A DNA stretch of 64,000 nucleotides from UBA5078 sp051252515 (GCA_051252515.1 JBPOFS010000007.1:124001-188000); one strand, 5' to 3'. Positions 24,643 to 32,951 are shown, counted from the stretch's first letter. The notes: a model not told the origin generated them from the letters alone. A program made the numbers and translations.

Positions 24643-26337
24643 CTAAAATTCATCATCATCATCGTCCTCCTCATCAATCCCGACACCTTCGTAGCCGCCC
24701 CCACTATTGTCATATTCGAGAAATTCTTCAGCGTCCTCGCGTTCGAAAATGTCAGAAATATCTGTGAGATTTCGAGCAGCCAAAGCATGAGCATCAGGAT
24801 GGAAGAATGGTTTGATGGAAGCAGCCTGATCGTAGAAATGTACGCTCTTTGCATGCAACAAACGGAAATGATCATTTGCTAAAATATGCGCATCAGATAA
24901 TCCGCCCCAATTTCTCAATCCTGCCTCGTATGAGAGCAACCAAAGATCATCAAATAGTGCATCAGATTTCTCTGTTGATTTCCAAAGCGCCATTTTTGGA
25001 GCTTTAGCAAGTTTCCCGGAATGATGTAAATCCATCAAAATCAAAGCACAAACAGAACTCGGCACCTCAGAAATGCGGTCGATATTTTGCGGCGAAAGAG
25101 ACAGACCTATCTCCTTGCACATCCAGAGGCACCAGGCTACTTCAGTATGATGACCAAGGGGCGCATGATCTTCGACAATGGTATTAATAACGCGGGACAG
25201 GCGACTCTTATCTATTGGGTAACCAACCTTGTAATAGGTACTAAACAAGCGCGCTATTGTTTGTAACGTATTTGAAAACGCCAGTGCAATATGGCACACA
25301 TGCGATTCGAAGATCGACCAATTTTCTTTCTTTATTAGAACTGACATGATCCTTTGAAGAGCATAGGTCATTACGCTCTCATCTGCATTTCTCCGCGCAA
25401 GATCTTTGGCCAGTTCAAAAAAATGGTGCATGTCAGAAACCTGCTTTTGACCTGACTTTGCAATCTCAAAACTTCGAAGTTGGTGTGTCCAATAGTCATC
25501 TGATATTTCATGGACAGAGCATATTTTAGTTTTGTCAAAATTGATCTGAAGCTCATAGCCTTGAAGCGCCTTTACAAGTGATGCAAGGGCTGATTCGGCA
25601 TCGCTTAATGTAGCGAAGAAAAAGTAGTAATCATCAACATATCTGAATCCTATAGGAAACCCTTTGAGCTTTCGCTTTAGCTCAACATCTACAGAAGTGG
25701 AAATAAGTTCCGCAATTATGTGCGATGTATCTGGCCCAATTGGCAATCCTATAGTTTGCCCATCCTGACACTGACGAATGGACATATCGAAAAGGTTTCC
25801 AAAATACTTTGGCGTCGGTTTGGTATTTTTTTTTGAGACGGCTTTTCCATGTAAAGCCCAAGGAACTGAATGCGTGTAAATAGTTGGAAAGAAGCGAGAT
25901 ATGTCAGAACGAAGCATGAATCTATAACCGGTAGATTTCATAATCTTTTGGTCATACAAATTATTCATTGATGGGATGTTGGCAGCTCTTATTCCACCTT
26001 TTAGAAATCTTGGCTTACTCTTGCTAAGCATGGATTGTCGGTAATGTTTGATGATTTCAGGCCAATGCTGTGCCACATGACAAGCAAGATATGTTTGTGC
26101 TACCGGGTTTGTAATGCTGGTAATTCGCCGTTGCAGTCCTGCTCGAGCCACGCTGTAAGTTTCCCACTTTGTTGCTGGCGATCTTGGAATTTTTGCACCT
26201 TTGGATGGCGTATTCTGCAAAGCAAGCCAGTCCGTATAGAGTGCGGAATAATTGTTCGCGAGATCTTTGGTAACAAAGCACGGAGGAAGTTGTGATGGGA
26301 AGTATCCAGATTCAAGTAAGCGTTTGATGCGATCCAT
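24643..26337 (-). CDS. Defence-type (Abi/UG-like) reverse transcriptase
   Basis: This 564-residue protein has reverse transcriptase motifs: motif A with D145 (RSDISRFFPTIYTH), motif B GLPIGPDTSHIIAE (about 197-210), motif C YVDD (233-236) and motif D LQINFDKTKI (about 263-272). A long all-helical region follows (about 290-510), and the protein ends in an acidic run of Asp/Glu. The YVDD box, absence of a maturase domain and the long helical C-terminus fit the Abi/UG (DRT) group of anti-phage reverse transcriptases, not group II introns or retrons. The exact subclass is not assignable by eye. AAGGAA precedes the ATG. It lies in an integron cassette. Confidence 0.85.
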   Translation of the reverse strand: MDRIKRLLESGYFPSQLPPCFVTKDLANNYSALYTDWLALQNTPSKGAKIPRSPATKWETYSVARAGLQRRITSITNPVAQTYLACHVAQHWPEIIKHYRQSMLSKSKPRFLKGGIRAANIPSMNNLYDQKIMKSTGYRFMLRSDISRFFPTIYTHSVPWALHGKAVSKKNTKPTPKYFGNLFDMSIRQCQDGQTIGLPIGPDTSHIIAELISTSVDVELKRKLKGFPIGFRYVDDYYFFFATLSDAESALASLVKALQGYELQINFDKTKICSVHEISDDYWTHQLRSFEIAKSGQKQVSDMHHFFELAKDLARRNADESVMTYALQRIMSVLIKKENWSIFESHVCHIALAFSNTLQTIARLFSTYYKVGYPIDKSRLSRVINTIVEDHAPLGHHTEVAWCLWMCKEIGLSLSPQNIDRISEVPSSVCALILMDLHHSGKLAKAPKMALWKSTEKSDALFDDLWLLSYEAGLRNWGGLSDAHILANDHFRLLHAKSVHFYDQAASIKPFFHPDAHALAARNLTDISDIFEREDAEEFLEYDNSGGGYEGVGIDEEDDDDDEF

Positions 26338-26365
26338 TATTTTGTGTTCCTTTCAGTTCCTTGGA

Positions 26366-26386
26366 TTTATTCGAAACCCGAATAAA
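26366..26386 (-). other. Hairpin in RT leader
   Basis: TTTATTCG and CGAATAAA form a perfect 8-bp stem with a 5-base loop about 30 bases before the reverse transcriptase start. It could terminate the upstream gene, regulate the enzyme or be part of a small RNA. None of these is shown. Confidence 0.45.
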
Positions 26387-26390
26387 GCTC

Positions 26391-26411
26391 GCTAACAGCT
26401 CATTTAGCGGC
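26391..26411 (-). repeat. Minimal attC remnant
   Basis: CGCTAAC at 26391 and a nearby TTTAGCG give a 20-bp imperfect palindrome, much shorter than an attC. It may be a deleted site that fused two cassettes. Confidence 0.35.
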
Positions 26412-26413
26412 GA

Positions 26414-27088
26414 TCAAGTTTCAATTTCCAATGCCCGGATTGTGTCTGCGATATCTCGTCGATTAACGGTTACGAACGAGTCGTTACCAAAATCAATTTG
26501 GAAATCAAGAGCACCACATAGCATATTGATTCGACCATAGCCTGGAGCACGGACCGGGGCATTGGGTTTCCCTCGTATCTCATGCTTTGCCAAATTTATT
26601 CGGATGTCGCTGGTCATCTGAAATACGGGATCAATTTTCTTCTCATAGCGCTCGAGTGTCGGAATAGCCGAGTCGTCGTCTCGAACCCATTCAATATGCC
26701 TAGCCCTCATCAAAGCTCCGAGGTTGTACTTGTCGGTTTCGACATTCTTGAGCATCGTATTGAGCGCCCCATTAGCCTTCCATGTCTGTAGTTTTCTTGC
26801 TCGTTGCTTCCATGTCCTTAGGAGTTCATATAAAGCAAAAATCCACATTTGAGACTGAGCTGAGACGAACATAGCCATTTCACCAGGCGTCCTTTCAATC
26901 TCGATGTACTTGGAGAGAAGTGCATATTCCTGGTCCGTTATGAAGCTATCGACTATGGCTACGTTCATTGCCTGCATATTCAAGAATACATCATCGAAGA
27001 GCGGCATTGATTGGAAATACCAGCTGATCTGAGAAAAGTTAATATTCTCAGGTCTCAAGTAACGTACTTCATAGTCGAAATCAGGACT
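26414..27088 (-). CDS. Unknown protein upstream of reverse transcriptase
   Basis: About 224 residues from the ATG at 27088 (MSPDFDYEVRYL); the longer frame enters the upstream attC. It is a soluble, helix-rich protein with SAQSQMWIFALYELLRTWKQ as a conserved-looking core helix and a C-terminal beta part (LCGALDFQIDFGNDSFVTV). I do not recognise a family. It ends 76 bp before the reverse transcriptase with only an attC remnant between, so the two may be co-transcribed and functionally linked. Confidence 0.7.
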   Translation of the reverse strand, partial: SPDFDYEVRYLRPENINFSQISWYFQSMPLFDDVFLNMQAMNVAIVDSFITDQEYALLSKYIEIERTPGEMAMFVSAQSQMWIFALYELLRTWKQRARKLQTWKANGALNTMLKNVETDKYNLGALMRARHIEWVRDDDSAIPTLERYEKKIDPVFQMTSDIRINLAKHEIRGKPNAPVRAPGYGRINMLCGALDFQIDFGNDSFVTVNRRDIADTIRALEIET

Positions 27089-27094
27089 CATAAT

Positions 27095-27166
27095 AGCTAA
27101 CGCCCGCATTTGCGGCTGGTTTGGAGCGTAGCGGAAAACCAGTCCGACAACATGCGCTTGTTAGGC
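27095..27166 (-). repeat. attC site
   Basis: AGCTAAC (27095) and GTTAGGC (27160) bracket 72 bp. Nearly identical to the site at 32880. Confidence 0.87.
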
Positions 27167-27170
27167 ATTT

Positions 27171-28010
27171 TCACTGTACGTCCCATTCTAATGAACTTTG
27201 CTCTTTGAAAATTCTATTGGCCGAGAATTTTTCCACATACGGGGCAGAGCGTATATGATTCATTAGACGCCAAAACCATTGTTTTGATACTTCATTCTCA
27301 AACCCTGCGGGATATTCATATCTATATGAAAAGTCATCACTGCCTTTTCTAAAGCATGAAATATAAACTGGTTCTAGATATCTTTGAATTCCCCATCGAA
27401 CATCGTTTAATAGCTGAGCCATCCAAGTTCCATAATAGATAAAATAGTTTTCATCTAGGTGTTCTTGGAAATCTTCGAGAGCGAGCGGTATAGCTTCTAT
27501 TGGCACCTCATATTTGTGTTCTAGAAGGATTGTATGAATACCCTTCGATACCCCAGTCAATCTAGAGATATTATGTTTGGAATGGTTGCCAGAGATCTTC
27601 AAGAACTCCATCCTTGAAACCTCAATCTTTGCCTCGATATCAAGTGTTGGTAGCCAAAGCTTTAACGGTGACTTGAAGTCAAGCCAGATTCGCAAATCCT
27701 CTAGCGCAACTTCGAGCCGTTCTACACTACCGCCCACATCAAAGCTTTTACTTTGGCATGCCTCATCAAGAACATTTATGCAGGAACCAGAGACTCCGGT
27801 TAACTTGCTATCGCCAGCTTCTTTAGCAAAGTCTAAAAATCGAATTACAAATAATGAGCGATGTACAAAATCCTTAAAATAGACTTCAGCTTCACCTGGA
27901 GATCTTGTGCTTTTCCTTACATCAAGTAGAGCATGATTCACTATATCGTTCAGAGCCTCTAAGCTTATGCATAAACCTATTGCTTCTCTTTCGATAGGAT
28001 TCAATTCCAT
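27171..28010 (-). CDS. Unknown helical protein
   Basis: This 279-residue protein is largely helical and soluble. It contains the segment FLKISGNHSKHNISRLTG about residue 135 that recalls His/Arg clusters of HEPN-like proteins, but a clean RX4-6H motif is not visible. Its neighbours on the array (28104, reverse transcriptase) suggest a defence setting. No family is recognised. Confidence 0.65.
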   Translation of the reverse strand: MELNPIEREAIGLCISLEALNDIVNHALLDVRKSTRSPGEAEVYFKDFVHRSLFVIRFLDFAKEAGDSKLTGVSGSCINVLDEACQSKSFDVGGSVERLEVALEDLRIWLDFKSPLKLWLPTLDIEAKIEVSRMEFLKISGNHSKHNISRLTGVSKGIHTILLEHKYEVPIEAIPLALEDFQEHLDENYFIYYGTWMAQLLNDVRWGIQRYLEPVYISCFRKGSDDFSYRYEYPAGFENEVSKQWFWRLMNHIRSAPYVEKFSANRIFKEQSSLEWDVQ

Positions 28011-28024
28011 TCTGCTTCCTGTAT

Positions 28025-28102
28025 GCCTAACGCCACGATAAACGGCGCGAGTTTACGAGCGTCCGGCGACCGAAGGGAGCGAATTTAATGGCCTTGTTAT
28101 GC
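28025..28102 (-). repeat. attC site
   Basis: GCCTAAC (28025) and GTTATGC (28096) bracket 78 bp; ACGGCGCGAG and GTCCGGCG parts pair. Confidence 0.82.
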
Positions 28103-28103
28103 A

Positions 28104-28625
28104 TTATCGCTCCACGACCCACTGAACAATTCTATCTTTATAGGATGATATGTATTGCGAATTAGGACATGGATCTCCGTTAAATAGTGATAGGGTATAT
28201 GATATTGCAATATCACCATACGAAATATCCATCACGAGTTCCGACACTTGCCTGATGAACTCAGATTCGTCAATTTTCGTATCTAAACACCCCTCAAGGC
28301 CTTTAGACAAATCATGTGCAACTGTATTTCTAGCCTTTCTTGCATCGTGAAGAATTACTGATATGTCCTCCGGCAACCCTATAGAATTAATGTTCCCGTT
28401 TAAGGAGCGATATTTTGAGCTTAGCTTTTGCAGATAGTCGCTGTACTGTGCCTCCGTCATGCATATCGCTAAAGGTGCATCTTTTTTGAATTCTAAACCG
28501 ATTGCTGCTGTTTCGCACATTGAATCGAATCGTGTTGCAATGATCAGTGCCCTTCCTAATATCGCATGTAACTCATCAGAATTTTCTGTTCGTTCGAAAT
28601 CTGTAATGAAGATATCAGGATTCAT
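28104..28625 (-). CDS. HEPN-like protein (RX4H motif)
   Basis: This 173-residue all-helical protein has DARKARNTVAHDLSKG near residue 95, which holds the RX4H motif (R-N-T-V-A-H) of HEPN ribonucleases. HEPN proteins act as toxins or effectors, often paired with a nucleotidyltransferase antitoxin. No such partner sits in the same cassette (a nucleotidyltransferase lies two cassettes on but is of the aminoglycoside type). The motif is visible; nuclease activity is inference. Confidence 0.65.
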   Translation of the reverse strand: MNPDIFITDFERTENSDELHAILGRALIIATRFDSMCETAAIGLEFKKDAPLAICMTEAQYSDYLQKLSSKYRSLNGNINSIGLPEDISVILHDARKARNTVAHDLSKGLEGCLDTKIDESEFIRQVSELVMDISYGDIAISYTLSLFNGDPCPNSQYISSYKDRIVQWVVER

Positions 28626-28638
28626 AGTTCACCGAGAT

Positions 28639-28740
28639 GCATAACGCCCTTGTTCTGGCGCCAAGGTGGATTGGCGTGGTGTTTGCGAAAGCAAATACCA
28701 TGACAATTTACGTTGGTCGCTCAGCAACAGTTTGTTAGGT
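28639..28740 (-). repeat. attC site (GGCGTGGC type)
   Basis: GCATAAC (28639) and GTTAGGT (28734) bracket 102 bp with GGCGTGGTGTTTGCG / GCAAATACCATGAC stem, compensatory changes relative to 24490. Confidence 0.87.
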
Positions 28741-29130
28741 GCGTTCTTCAAAATAGTCTCCTGTTGAGACAGCGATGTGCTTAAATTCAGGCCCAGGCGG
28801 CGCTTCAATCGCTATAACCACCTGACCGATATACAGATTTAGCACATCATCATTTAATAAATCTGTCAGCTTTTTTAGATCCCTATTAAACTCACGAATT
28901 TCGGTCTGCCCGATTATGAGCTTCGTATTCGCACTGAAATAGCGAAGTTGTCTAAGACCATATGCCTGTCCGAGCCGAAATAAGCGATGCATGACTGACA
29001 ATGGAACTTCAACTCGTACAGACTGAAGGTTCCCGCGAATTTCAATGTACGCGTTGCCGATCTCACCTTCAGCTTCAGGATCAAAAAGAACCATAGATGT
29101 TTCGTAGCTTAGTTTGTTGCGCTTTTTCAT
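28735..29130 (-). CDS. Unknown small soluble protein
   Basis: About 131 residues from the ATG at 29130, with GGGAAAG upstream. It is a mixed alpha/beta protein (YIEIRGNLQSVRVEVPLSVM, then LRQLRYFSANTKLIIG). No family recognised. Single-gene cassette. Confidence 0.65.
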   Translation of the reverse strand: MKKRNKLSYETSMVLFDPEAEGEIGNAYIEIRGNLQSVRVEVPLSVMHRLFRLGQAYGLRQLRYFSANTKLIIGQTEIREFNRDLKKLTDLLNDDVLNLYIGQVVIAIEAPPGPEFKHIAVSTGDYFEERT

Positions 29131-29155
29131 AGGTACTTTCCCGACGCTTCTGAGC

Positions 29156-29229
29156 ACCTAACGCTCATGAAAACCGGCGCGGCTTCCGCGTCCGGCGCCG
29201 TAGGCGCGTAGTTATTCTGATTGTTAGGT
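29156..29229 (-). repeat. attC site
   Basis: ACCTAAC (29156) and GTTAGGT (29223) bracket 74 bp; the inner CCGGCGCGG / CCGGCGCCG part resembles the site at 31310. Confidence 0.82.
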
Positions 29230-29841
29230 TGCACTATAACTTTCAAGCACGGAAATCCATGGATGCGATGGCAACGTCTGAACCAAAGACTGCCGCAGCC
29301 AGTTTCTAGACTCCTCTCCAAGATGCGCAATAACCGCCTGAAAGTCTGCCTCATCTCGCGATCGCGTGTGTTTGGCCTTGTACAAGAGCTGAACTTCAGG
29401 AGCCAAGTAAGGAATACCACTCGAAGTATGATGAACTAAATCCGACACACTACGGCGAATCCTAGAATCTCTCCGATATAACCAGAATTCACCATCTGAT
29501 TCGTCAAGCATAAACTCGAACTTCCAAGACTTGGCGCCAACTCGTCGACACCACAGCGAATTGACCCCGGGACTAGGTGTCGTGTGAACAAGAGGAGTTA
29601 ATGCGCCGTCTTTTGCTTCAAACGTCTCCCAATCGGAAAGCGACCGAAGCACTGTAGCAACATCTCGTCGTAGCACACCAATATCCAGATCACCATGCAG
29701 CCGAGTTTCTCTGCCCAAGAACAGGTCCAGTGCCCAGCCTCCTGCTATCCACCAAGAAACCGAAATATTCGAAAGCCAATTCGCTGCATCACTAGGCGAC
29801 GCAGAATCCCAATTGGCATTACTTAAATCTTGCGCTGACAT
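29224..29841 (-). CDS. Aminoglycoside nucleotidyltransferase-like protein
   Basis: The 205-residue protein has the nucleotidyltransferase signature WIAGGWALDLFLGR followed by LHGDLDIGVLRRD, supplying the GG-W and the DxD metal ligands of the ANT(2'')/LinA-type family (PF10706). Later parts match too (APEVQLLYKAKHTRSRDEADF). Members adenylylate aminoglycosides or lincosamides, and aadB is a known cassette gene. This protein is distant, so resistance is not established. Confidence 0.85.
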   Translation of the reverse strand: MSAQDLSNANWDSASPSDAANWLSNISVSWWIAGGWALDLFLGRETRLHGDLDIGVLRRDVATVLRSLSDWETFEAKDGALTPLVHTTPSPGVNSLWCRRVGAKSWKFEFMLDESDGEFWLYRRDSRIRRSVSDLVHHTSSGIPYLAPEVQLLYKAKHTRSRDEADFQAVIAHLGEESRNWLRQSLVQTLPSHPWISVLESYSAT

Positions 29842-29851
29842 CTCTAGTGCC

Positions 29852-29935
29852 GCCTAACGCCGCGTTATGGGGCAGTTGAAGCATGGCGGAAACTGTCCCA
29901 GCCAGCTTGCTGGCGAAATTAACGCATTGTTATAT
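29852..29935 (-). repeat. attC site
   Basis: GCCTAAC (29852) and GTTATAT (29929) bracket 84 bp with GGGGCAGTTGAAGC and GCCAGCTTGCTGGC elements. Confidence 0.8.
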
Positions 29936-29939
29936 ACGA

Positions 29940-30428
29940 TCATTGCAAGCGTCCTATCAGTTCTTCTAAACCTAGCTCATATGTATTGTAGCCACTCGCC
30001 TCTTGCACATAACCTTGCACAGTATCACCTAGAATCAAGAGAGAAGACTCACCGCACGACATAAGCGGTTGTAGAGATTCATCACTTCTTAGAATAAAAA
30101 GGTGTTCACTACCGACCGGAAAATCCCTTAATGATATATAGCGAAGGCATGACATCCCTGTATCACCATAAAACTCAAATGTAGTATGAGGAAAGCTTCC
30201 CTTAATAGTTCCGGACACGTCTATCTTCATTGTTCTAAAGTAGCCTGTAGAAATATTAGGTAATTCTTCTCCATGCTGTGTAACCGTACCCCTAATCACT
30301 ATGGGGTGCTGATCCGCGTAGTCTTCAAAAATACCAGAAAAGAAACACATACAGGCGAAGCTAGTGCCCATGCTTAATACAGCACATACCACAAGAGCAC
30401 CTTTTATTGATGACAAAAATATCCTCAA
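29940..30428 (-). CDS. Exported NTR/TIMP-like protein
   Basis: This 162-residue protein has a signal peptide (about 1-25) and a mature N-terminus with a CMC motif (FACMCFFSG), followed by a beta-rich body (VIRGTVTQHGEE, FRTMKIDVSGTIKGS, FILRSDESLQPLMSCG). An N-terminal Cys-x-Cys and this strand order are typical of netrin/TIMP-like OB-fold proteins. Role unknown; placement in periplasm or outside is likely. The fold call is tentative. Confidence 0.6.
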   Translation of the reverse strand: MRIFLSSIKGALVVCAVLSMGTSFACMCFFSGIFEDYADQHPIVIRGTVTQHGEELPNISTGYFRTMKIDVSGTIKGSFPHTTFEFYGDTGMSCLRYISLRDFPVGSEHLFILRSDESLQPLMSCGESSLLILGDTVQGYVQEASGYNTYELGLEELIGRLQ

Positions 30429-30448
30429 TCTCTAATTCCTCTCAAAGT

Positions 30449-30527
30449 ACATAACGCCCGCGCTCACGCGCAATTTTGGAGCTGCACAGCAGCGTAAAAA
30501 TTGTCGCTGTGAAGCCGATTGTTATGA
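30449..30527 (-). repeat. attC site
   Basis: ACATAAC (30449) and GTTATGA (30521) bracket 79 bp; nearly identical to the site at 19855, differing at only a few bases. Confidence 0.87.
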
Positions 30528-30534
30528 AAGTTCC

Positions 30535-30948
30535 TCACTGAACGATCCTCTTCAAAGTCTCAGTGAGCTTCAGGCCTTCTCTTTTTCTTGCTGATAAACT
30601 TACAGCGCCTATAAAAATCAAACCAGCAGTTATAGCAACTACTGGTATCCATTCTCCCCAAAATCCAGAAACTAATGAAAAGAATACGATTGCAATTAGC
30701 GTACTCGGAAGCCATGGTTTTACGTGCCGAAATTCGATCTTACTACCATTCTCTGCCTCAGACACAGTGCCACAAATGACTAATCTGTAAGGATGGCTGA
30801 ACCCATCCGGCGGTAAGCTCACCCTGAAGCCTCGATCTTTAACCGCACCACTAAGTTCAGAAGACACTCTAAAATTCACTTGTCCGGTAGAATCAGCAAT
30901 TTTCTCGATAGCTCTCTGAGGCGTAAGCTTAGAGTAAATACAGGTCAT
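30535..30948 (-). CDS. Unknown protein with two membrane helices
   Basis: The 137-residue protein has a soluble N-terminal domain (about 1-75, with CIYSKLTPQRAIEKIADST) and then two adjacent membrane helices (about 80-115). No family is recognised. Single-gene cassette. Confidence 0.65.
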   Translation of the reverse strand: MTCIYSKLTPQRAIEKIADSTGQVNFRVSSELSGAVKDRGFRVSLPPDGFSHPYRLVICGTVSEAENGSKIEFRHVKPWLPSTLIAIVFFSLVSGFWGEWIPVVAITAGLIFIGAVSLSARKREGLKLTETLKRIVQ

Positions 30949-30973
30949 TCAGCTCCCTCTCACCTCAGAATTC

Positions 30974-31030
30974 TCATAACGCTCGCCTCAAGTGCGCGCT
31001 AGTGTGTCACTTTGAAGGCGCTTGTTATGT
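30974..31030 (-). repeat. attC site
   Basis: TCATAAC (30974) and GTTATGT (31024) bracket 57 bp; inner sequence identical to the site at 23378. Confidence 0.87.
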
Positions 31031-31037
31031 GACTTAA

Positions 31038-31283
31038 TCAAAAATAGATCCAATTCTTATCACTTTCTCTTTTGGTGATCAGCACACAATCACATGATCT
31101 ACACTTGTATGAGATCATTACCTTGCTGTCTTTAACTGTAAGCTCCCTATTCTTTTTTGTCGTATCCTTTTGCTTGAAGTATAGGTTTTGATATGACAAT
31201 CCAAAGTATACAAAACCAAATAGAGTTGACTTAAGCGCTGCTTCGCCCTCAACCATTTCATTCCCGCAAATTGAACACTTCAT
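31038..31283 (-). CDS. Small zinc-ribbon protein
   Basis: This 81-residue protein begins MKCSICGNEM and has a second pair in YKCRSCDCVLI near residue 60, forming a four-cysteine zinc ribbon. The layout matches a PF20097/DUF6487-type small protein. Function unknown. Confidence 0.75.
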   Translation of the reverse strand: MKCSICGNEMVEGEAALKSTLFGFVYFGLSYQNLYFKQKDTTKKNRELTVKDSKVMISYKCRSCDCVLITKRESDKNWIYF

Positions 31284-31309
31284 TCTGACATCCTTCTCAA
31301 TTCGACTTC

Positions 31310-31378
31310 ACATAATGCCCCGGTAACCGGCGCGCAGCGTCCGGCGCCGAAGGCGCGGAGTTCACTGGATTGTTATGT
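31310..31378 (-). repeat. attC site (variant left core)
   Basis: ACATAAT (31310; last C changed to T) and GTTATGT (31372) bracket 69 bp with ACCGGCGCGCAGCGTCCGGCGCC in the middle. Confidence 0.75.
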
Positions 31379-31391
31379 GTCGTTTGCACCG

Positions 31392-32201
31392 TTACAAATG
31401 GCTCTTGAACCATTCCAGCATTGCCTCATGTGCCTTAGTCATTTCTGGCTCAGGGTAAATCTCGTGCCCCCCCTCAATTGTGACTAATCTGGCAGTAGCT
31501 CCGACACTCTCAAGTGAGCTCTGCAGTCGAACACTATCGCTATATACCGCGACCGTGTCATTCGCGCCGTGAACTAGTAGCACGGGTGGGTCGTCAGCAC
31601 TTACATGGTCAACTGGCGAAAGAGCTGGCGCCAGAGCTGGATCAAAATCCAATGCCGGTGTAGCGCGAGCATTGCCCACCACACCTCTAAGATCTATTGG
31701 CGGCATAAACGCCACGACCGCCTCCAATCGGCGGCTACTTGTTACGGCTTGCTCCTCATCGACATCCATTGCCAGAAGGAGCGCCAGATGCCCACCGGAG
31801 CTGACCCCGGTAATTCCAAGCCTGTCGGGGTCAGCTCCAAATGCTTGAGCATTTTCATAGATATGAGCCAAGCCGGCCTTAACGCCTTCATAGGCATCGG
31901 GCACCTTGTACGTTGGCATACTTGGGTGGTAGAGATGGAACAGTGTATACCCTTCCGTTAGAAGAATTTTCCAAAATGGTTTGGTTACTTCAAAATTCTC
32001 TTGTGCCGAATGCCAACCCCCACTAACGATGAATACTATACCCAGACCATTTGAATCCTCAGGTATCTCCACGTCGTACACCATCGCCATGCCATCTAAG
32101 TGACCATACACAAAATTTTTTTCGAGTTGCGTATTTTGTGCTTGGATTGCACCGCAGAACTGAAAAAGAATTACTAGAAGCAGAACATATGTTTTTTTCA
32201 T
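31392..32201 (-). CDS. Exported alpha/beta hydrolase (esterase/lipase-like)
   Basis: This 269-residue protein has a signal peptide (about 1-21), a nucleophile elbow GVSSGGHLA, Asp in VHGANDTVAVYSD and His in IEGGHEIYPEPE. The start FIVSGGWHSAQENF replaces the usual HGG oxyanion motif. This is the prolyl-oligopeptidase/BD-FAE-like esterase group. Substrate unknown. Cassette gene with attC at 31310. Confidence 0.88.
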   Translation of the reverse strand: MKKTYVLLLVILFQFCGAIQAQNTQLEKNFVYGHLDGMAMVYDVEIPEDSNGLGIVFIVSGGWHSAQENFEVTKPFWKILLTEGYTLFHLYHPSMPTYKVPDAYEGVKAGLAHIYENAQAFGADPDRLGITGVSSGGHLALLLAMDVDEEQAVTSSRRLEAVVAFMPPIDLRGVVGNARATPALDFDPALAPALSPVDHVSADDPPVLLVHGANDTVAVYSDSVRLQSSLESVGATARLVTIEGGHEIYPEPEMTKAHEAMLEWFKSHL

Positions 32202-32245
32202 TCTATTAGTTCCTATGTATGACTACTGCTACGGTCAATTCAGAT

Positions 32246-32359
32246 ACATAACGCTTGTATCACACGCAAAAACTGTGGCGTGTAGTTTGTGTAAAATGGG
32301 CGAAGCCCATACACAAACGGATCGACGCAGTTTTTGTCGTGTGAATACACTTATTATGT
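32246..32359 (-). repeat. attC site (long)
   Basis: ACATAAC (32246) and ATTATGT (32353; G changed to A) bracket 114 bp. GTATCACACGCAAAAACTG pairs with CAGTTTTTGTCGTGTGAATAC. Confidence 0.82.
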
Positions 32360-32592
32360 TAAAGTTCTTCACCGTCAATTTGTACCGTTGCCTGAGCTTG
32401 ATGGTCGTATGGAATAAAAACTTTTACTGATTTTCCGCTTTTCGTTTTAACCTCTACAACCATATATTTGGGAGGGGCAGAAAAATCATCAGAATACAAA
32501 GTGTGTATTGCGAGTTTACAAGATTCACCAAACTCGTGCGGACAATAAAGACTACCATCAACTGCCGGAAGCGTTACTTCGATATTAGACAT
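32359..32592 (-). CDS. Unknown small protein
   Basis: This 77-residue protein is beta-rich (VEVKTKSGKSVKVFIPYD) with two cysteines (LYCPHEFGESCKL). It lies 21 bp after the 32614 gene in the same cassette, so the two are probably translated from one transcript. No family recognised. Confidence 0.65.
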   Translation of the reverse strand: MSNIEVTLPAVDGSLYCPHEFGESCKLAIHTLYSDDFSAPPKYMVVEVKTKSGKSVKVFIPYDHQAQATVQIDGEEL

Positions 32593-32613
32593 TTTATAAT
32601 CCCTATATTTTTG

Positions 32614-32859
32614 TTAAGAGCTAATTGGGCCTCTTTTTACTAAGGCTTCGTCTGCACCACGAAGATAACTGCCAGACGGGCTAGAATTTTTAAAACTCCA
32701 TCTGGAACCATCCCACACAAATTCTTCTTTGATCGCTTTTGTTCTGTTTTGATAGTAGCCAGCTAAAATTTCTGTATATGATAAAACTTGAAATATATAT
32801 GCATCTATATTGCTCTCGCCAACCTTAATCCATTGCCCTTTAGTAATATCCTCACTCAT
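32614..32859 (-). CDS. Unknown small protein
   Basis: The 81-residue protein contains KGQWIKVGESNIDAYIFQVL and YYQNRTKAIKEEFVWDGSRW, an aromatic, charged soluble fold. It is the first of a two-gene cassette with the 32359 gene. Function unknown. Confidence 0.65.
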   Translation of the reverse strand: MSEDITKGQWIKVGESNIDAYIFQVLSYTEILAGYYQNRTKAIKEEFVWDGSRWSFKNSSPSGSYLRGADEALVKRGPISS

Positions 32860-32879
32860 TTAGCACTCCATTTTTTTGA

Positions 32880-32951
32880 ACATAACGCCCGCATTTGCGG
32901 CTGGTTTGGAGCGCAGCGGAAAACCAGTCCGACAACATGCGCTTGTTAGCT
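32880..32951 (-). repeat. attC site
   Basis: ACATAAC (32880) and GTTAGCT (32945) bracket 72 bp; nearly identical to the site at 27095. Confidence 0.87.

Noticed and set aside
24438..24875. Methionine-rich frame overlapping the RT 3' end
   Set aside because: It is an out-of-frame shadow of the RT acidic tail and attC.
24643..26337. Retron or group II intron reverse transcriptase
   Set aside because: Motif C is YVDD, there is no maturase domain, no VTG-type retron motif and no clear msr/msd RNA next to the gene. The Abi/UG class fits better.
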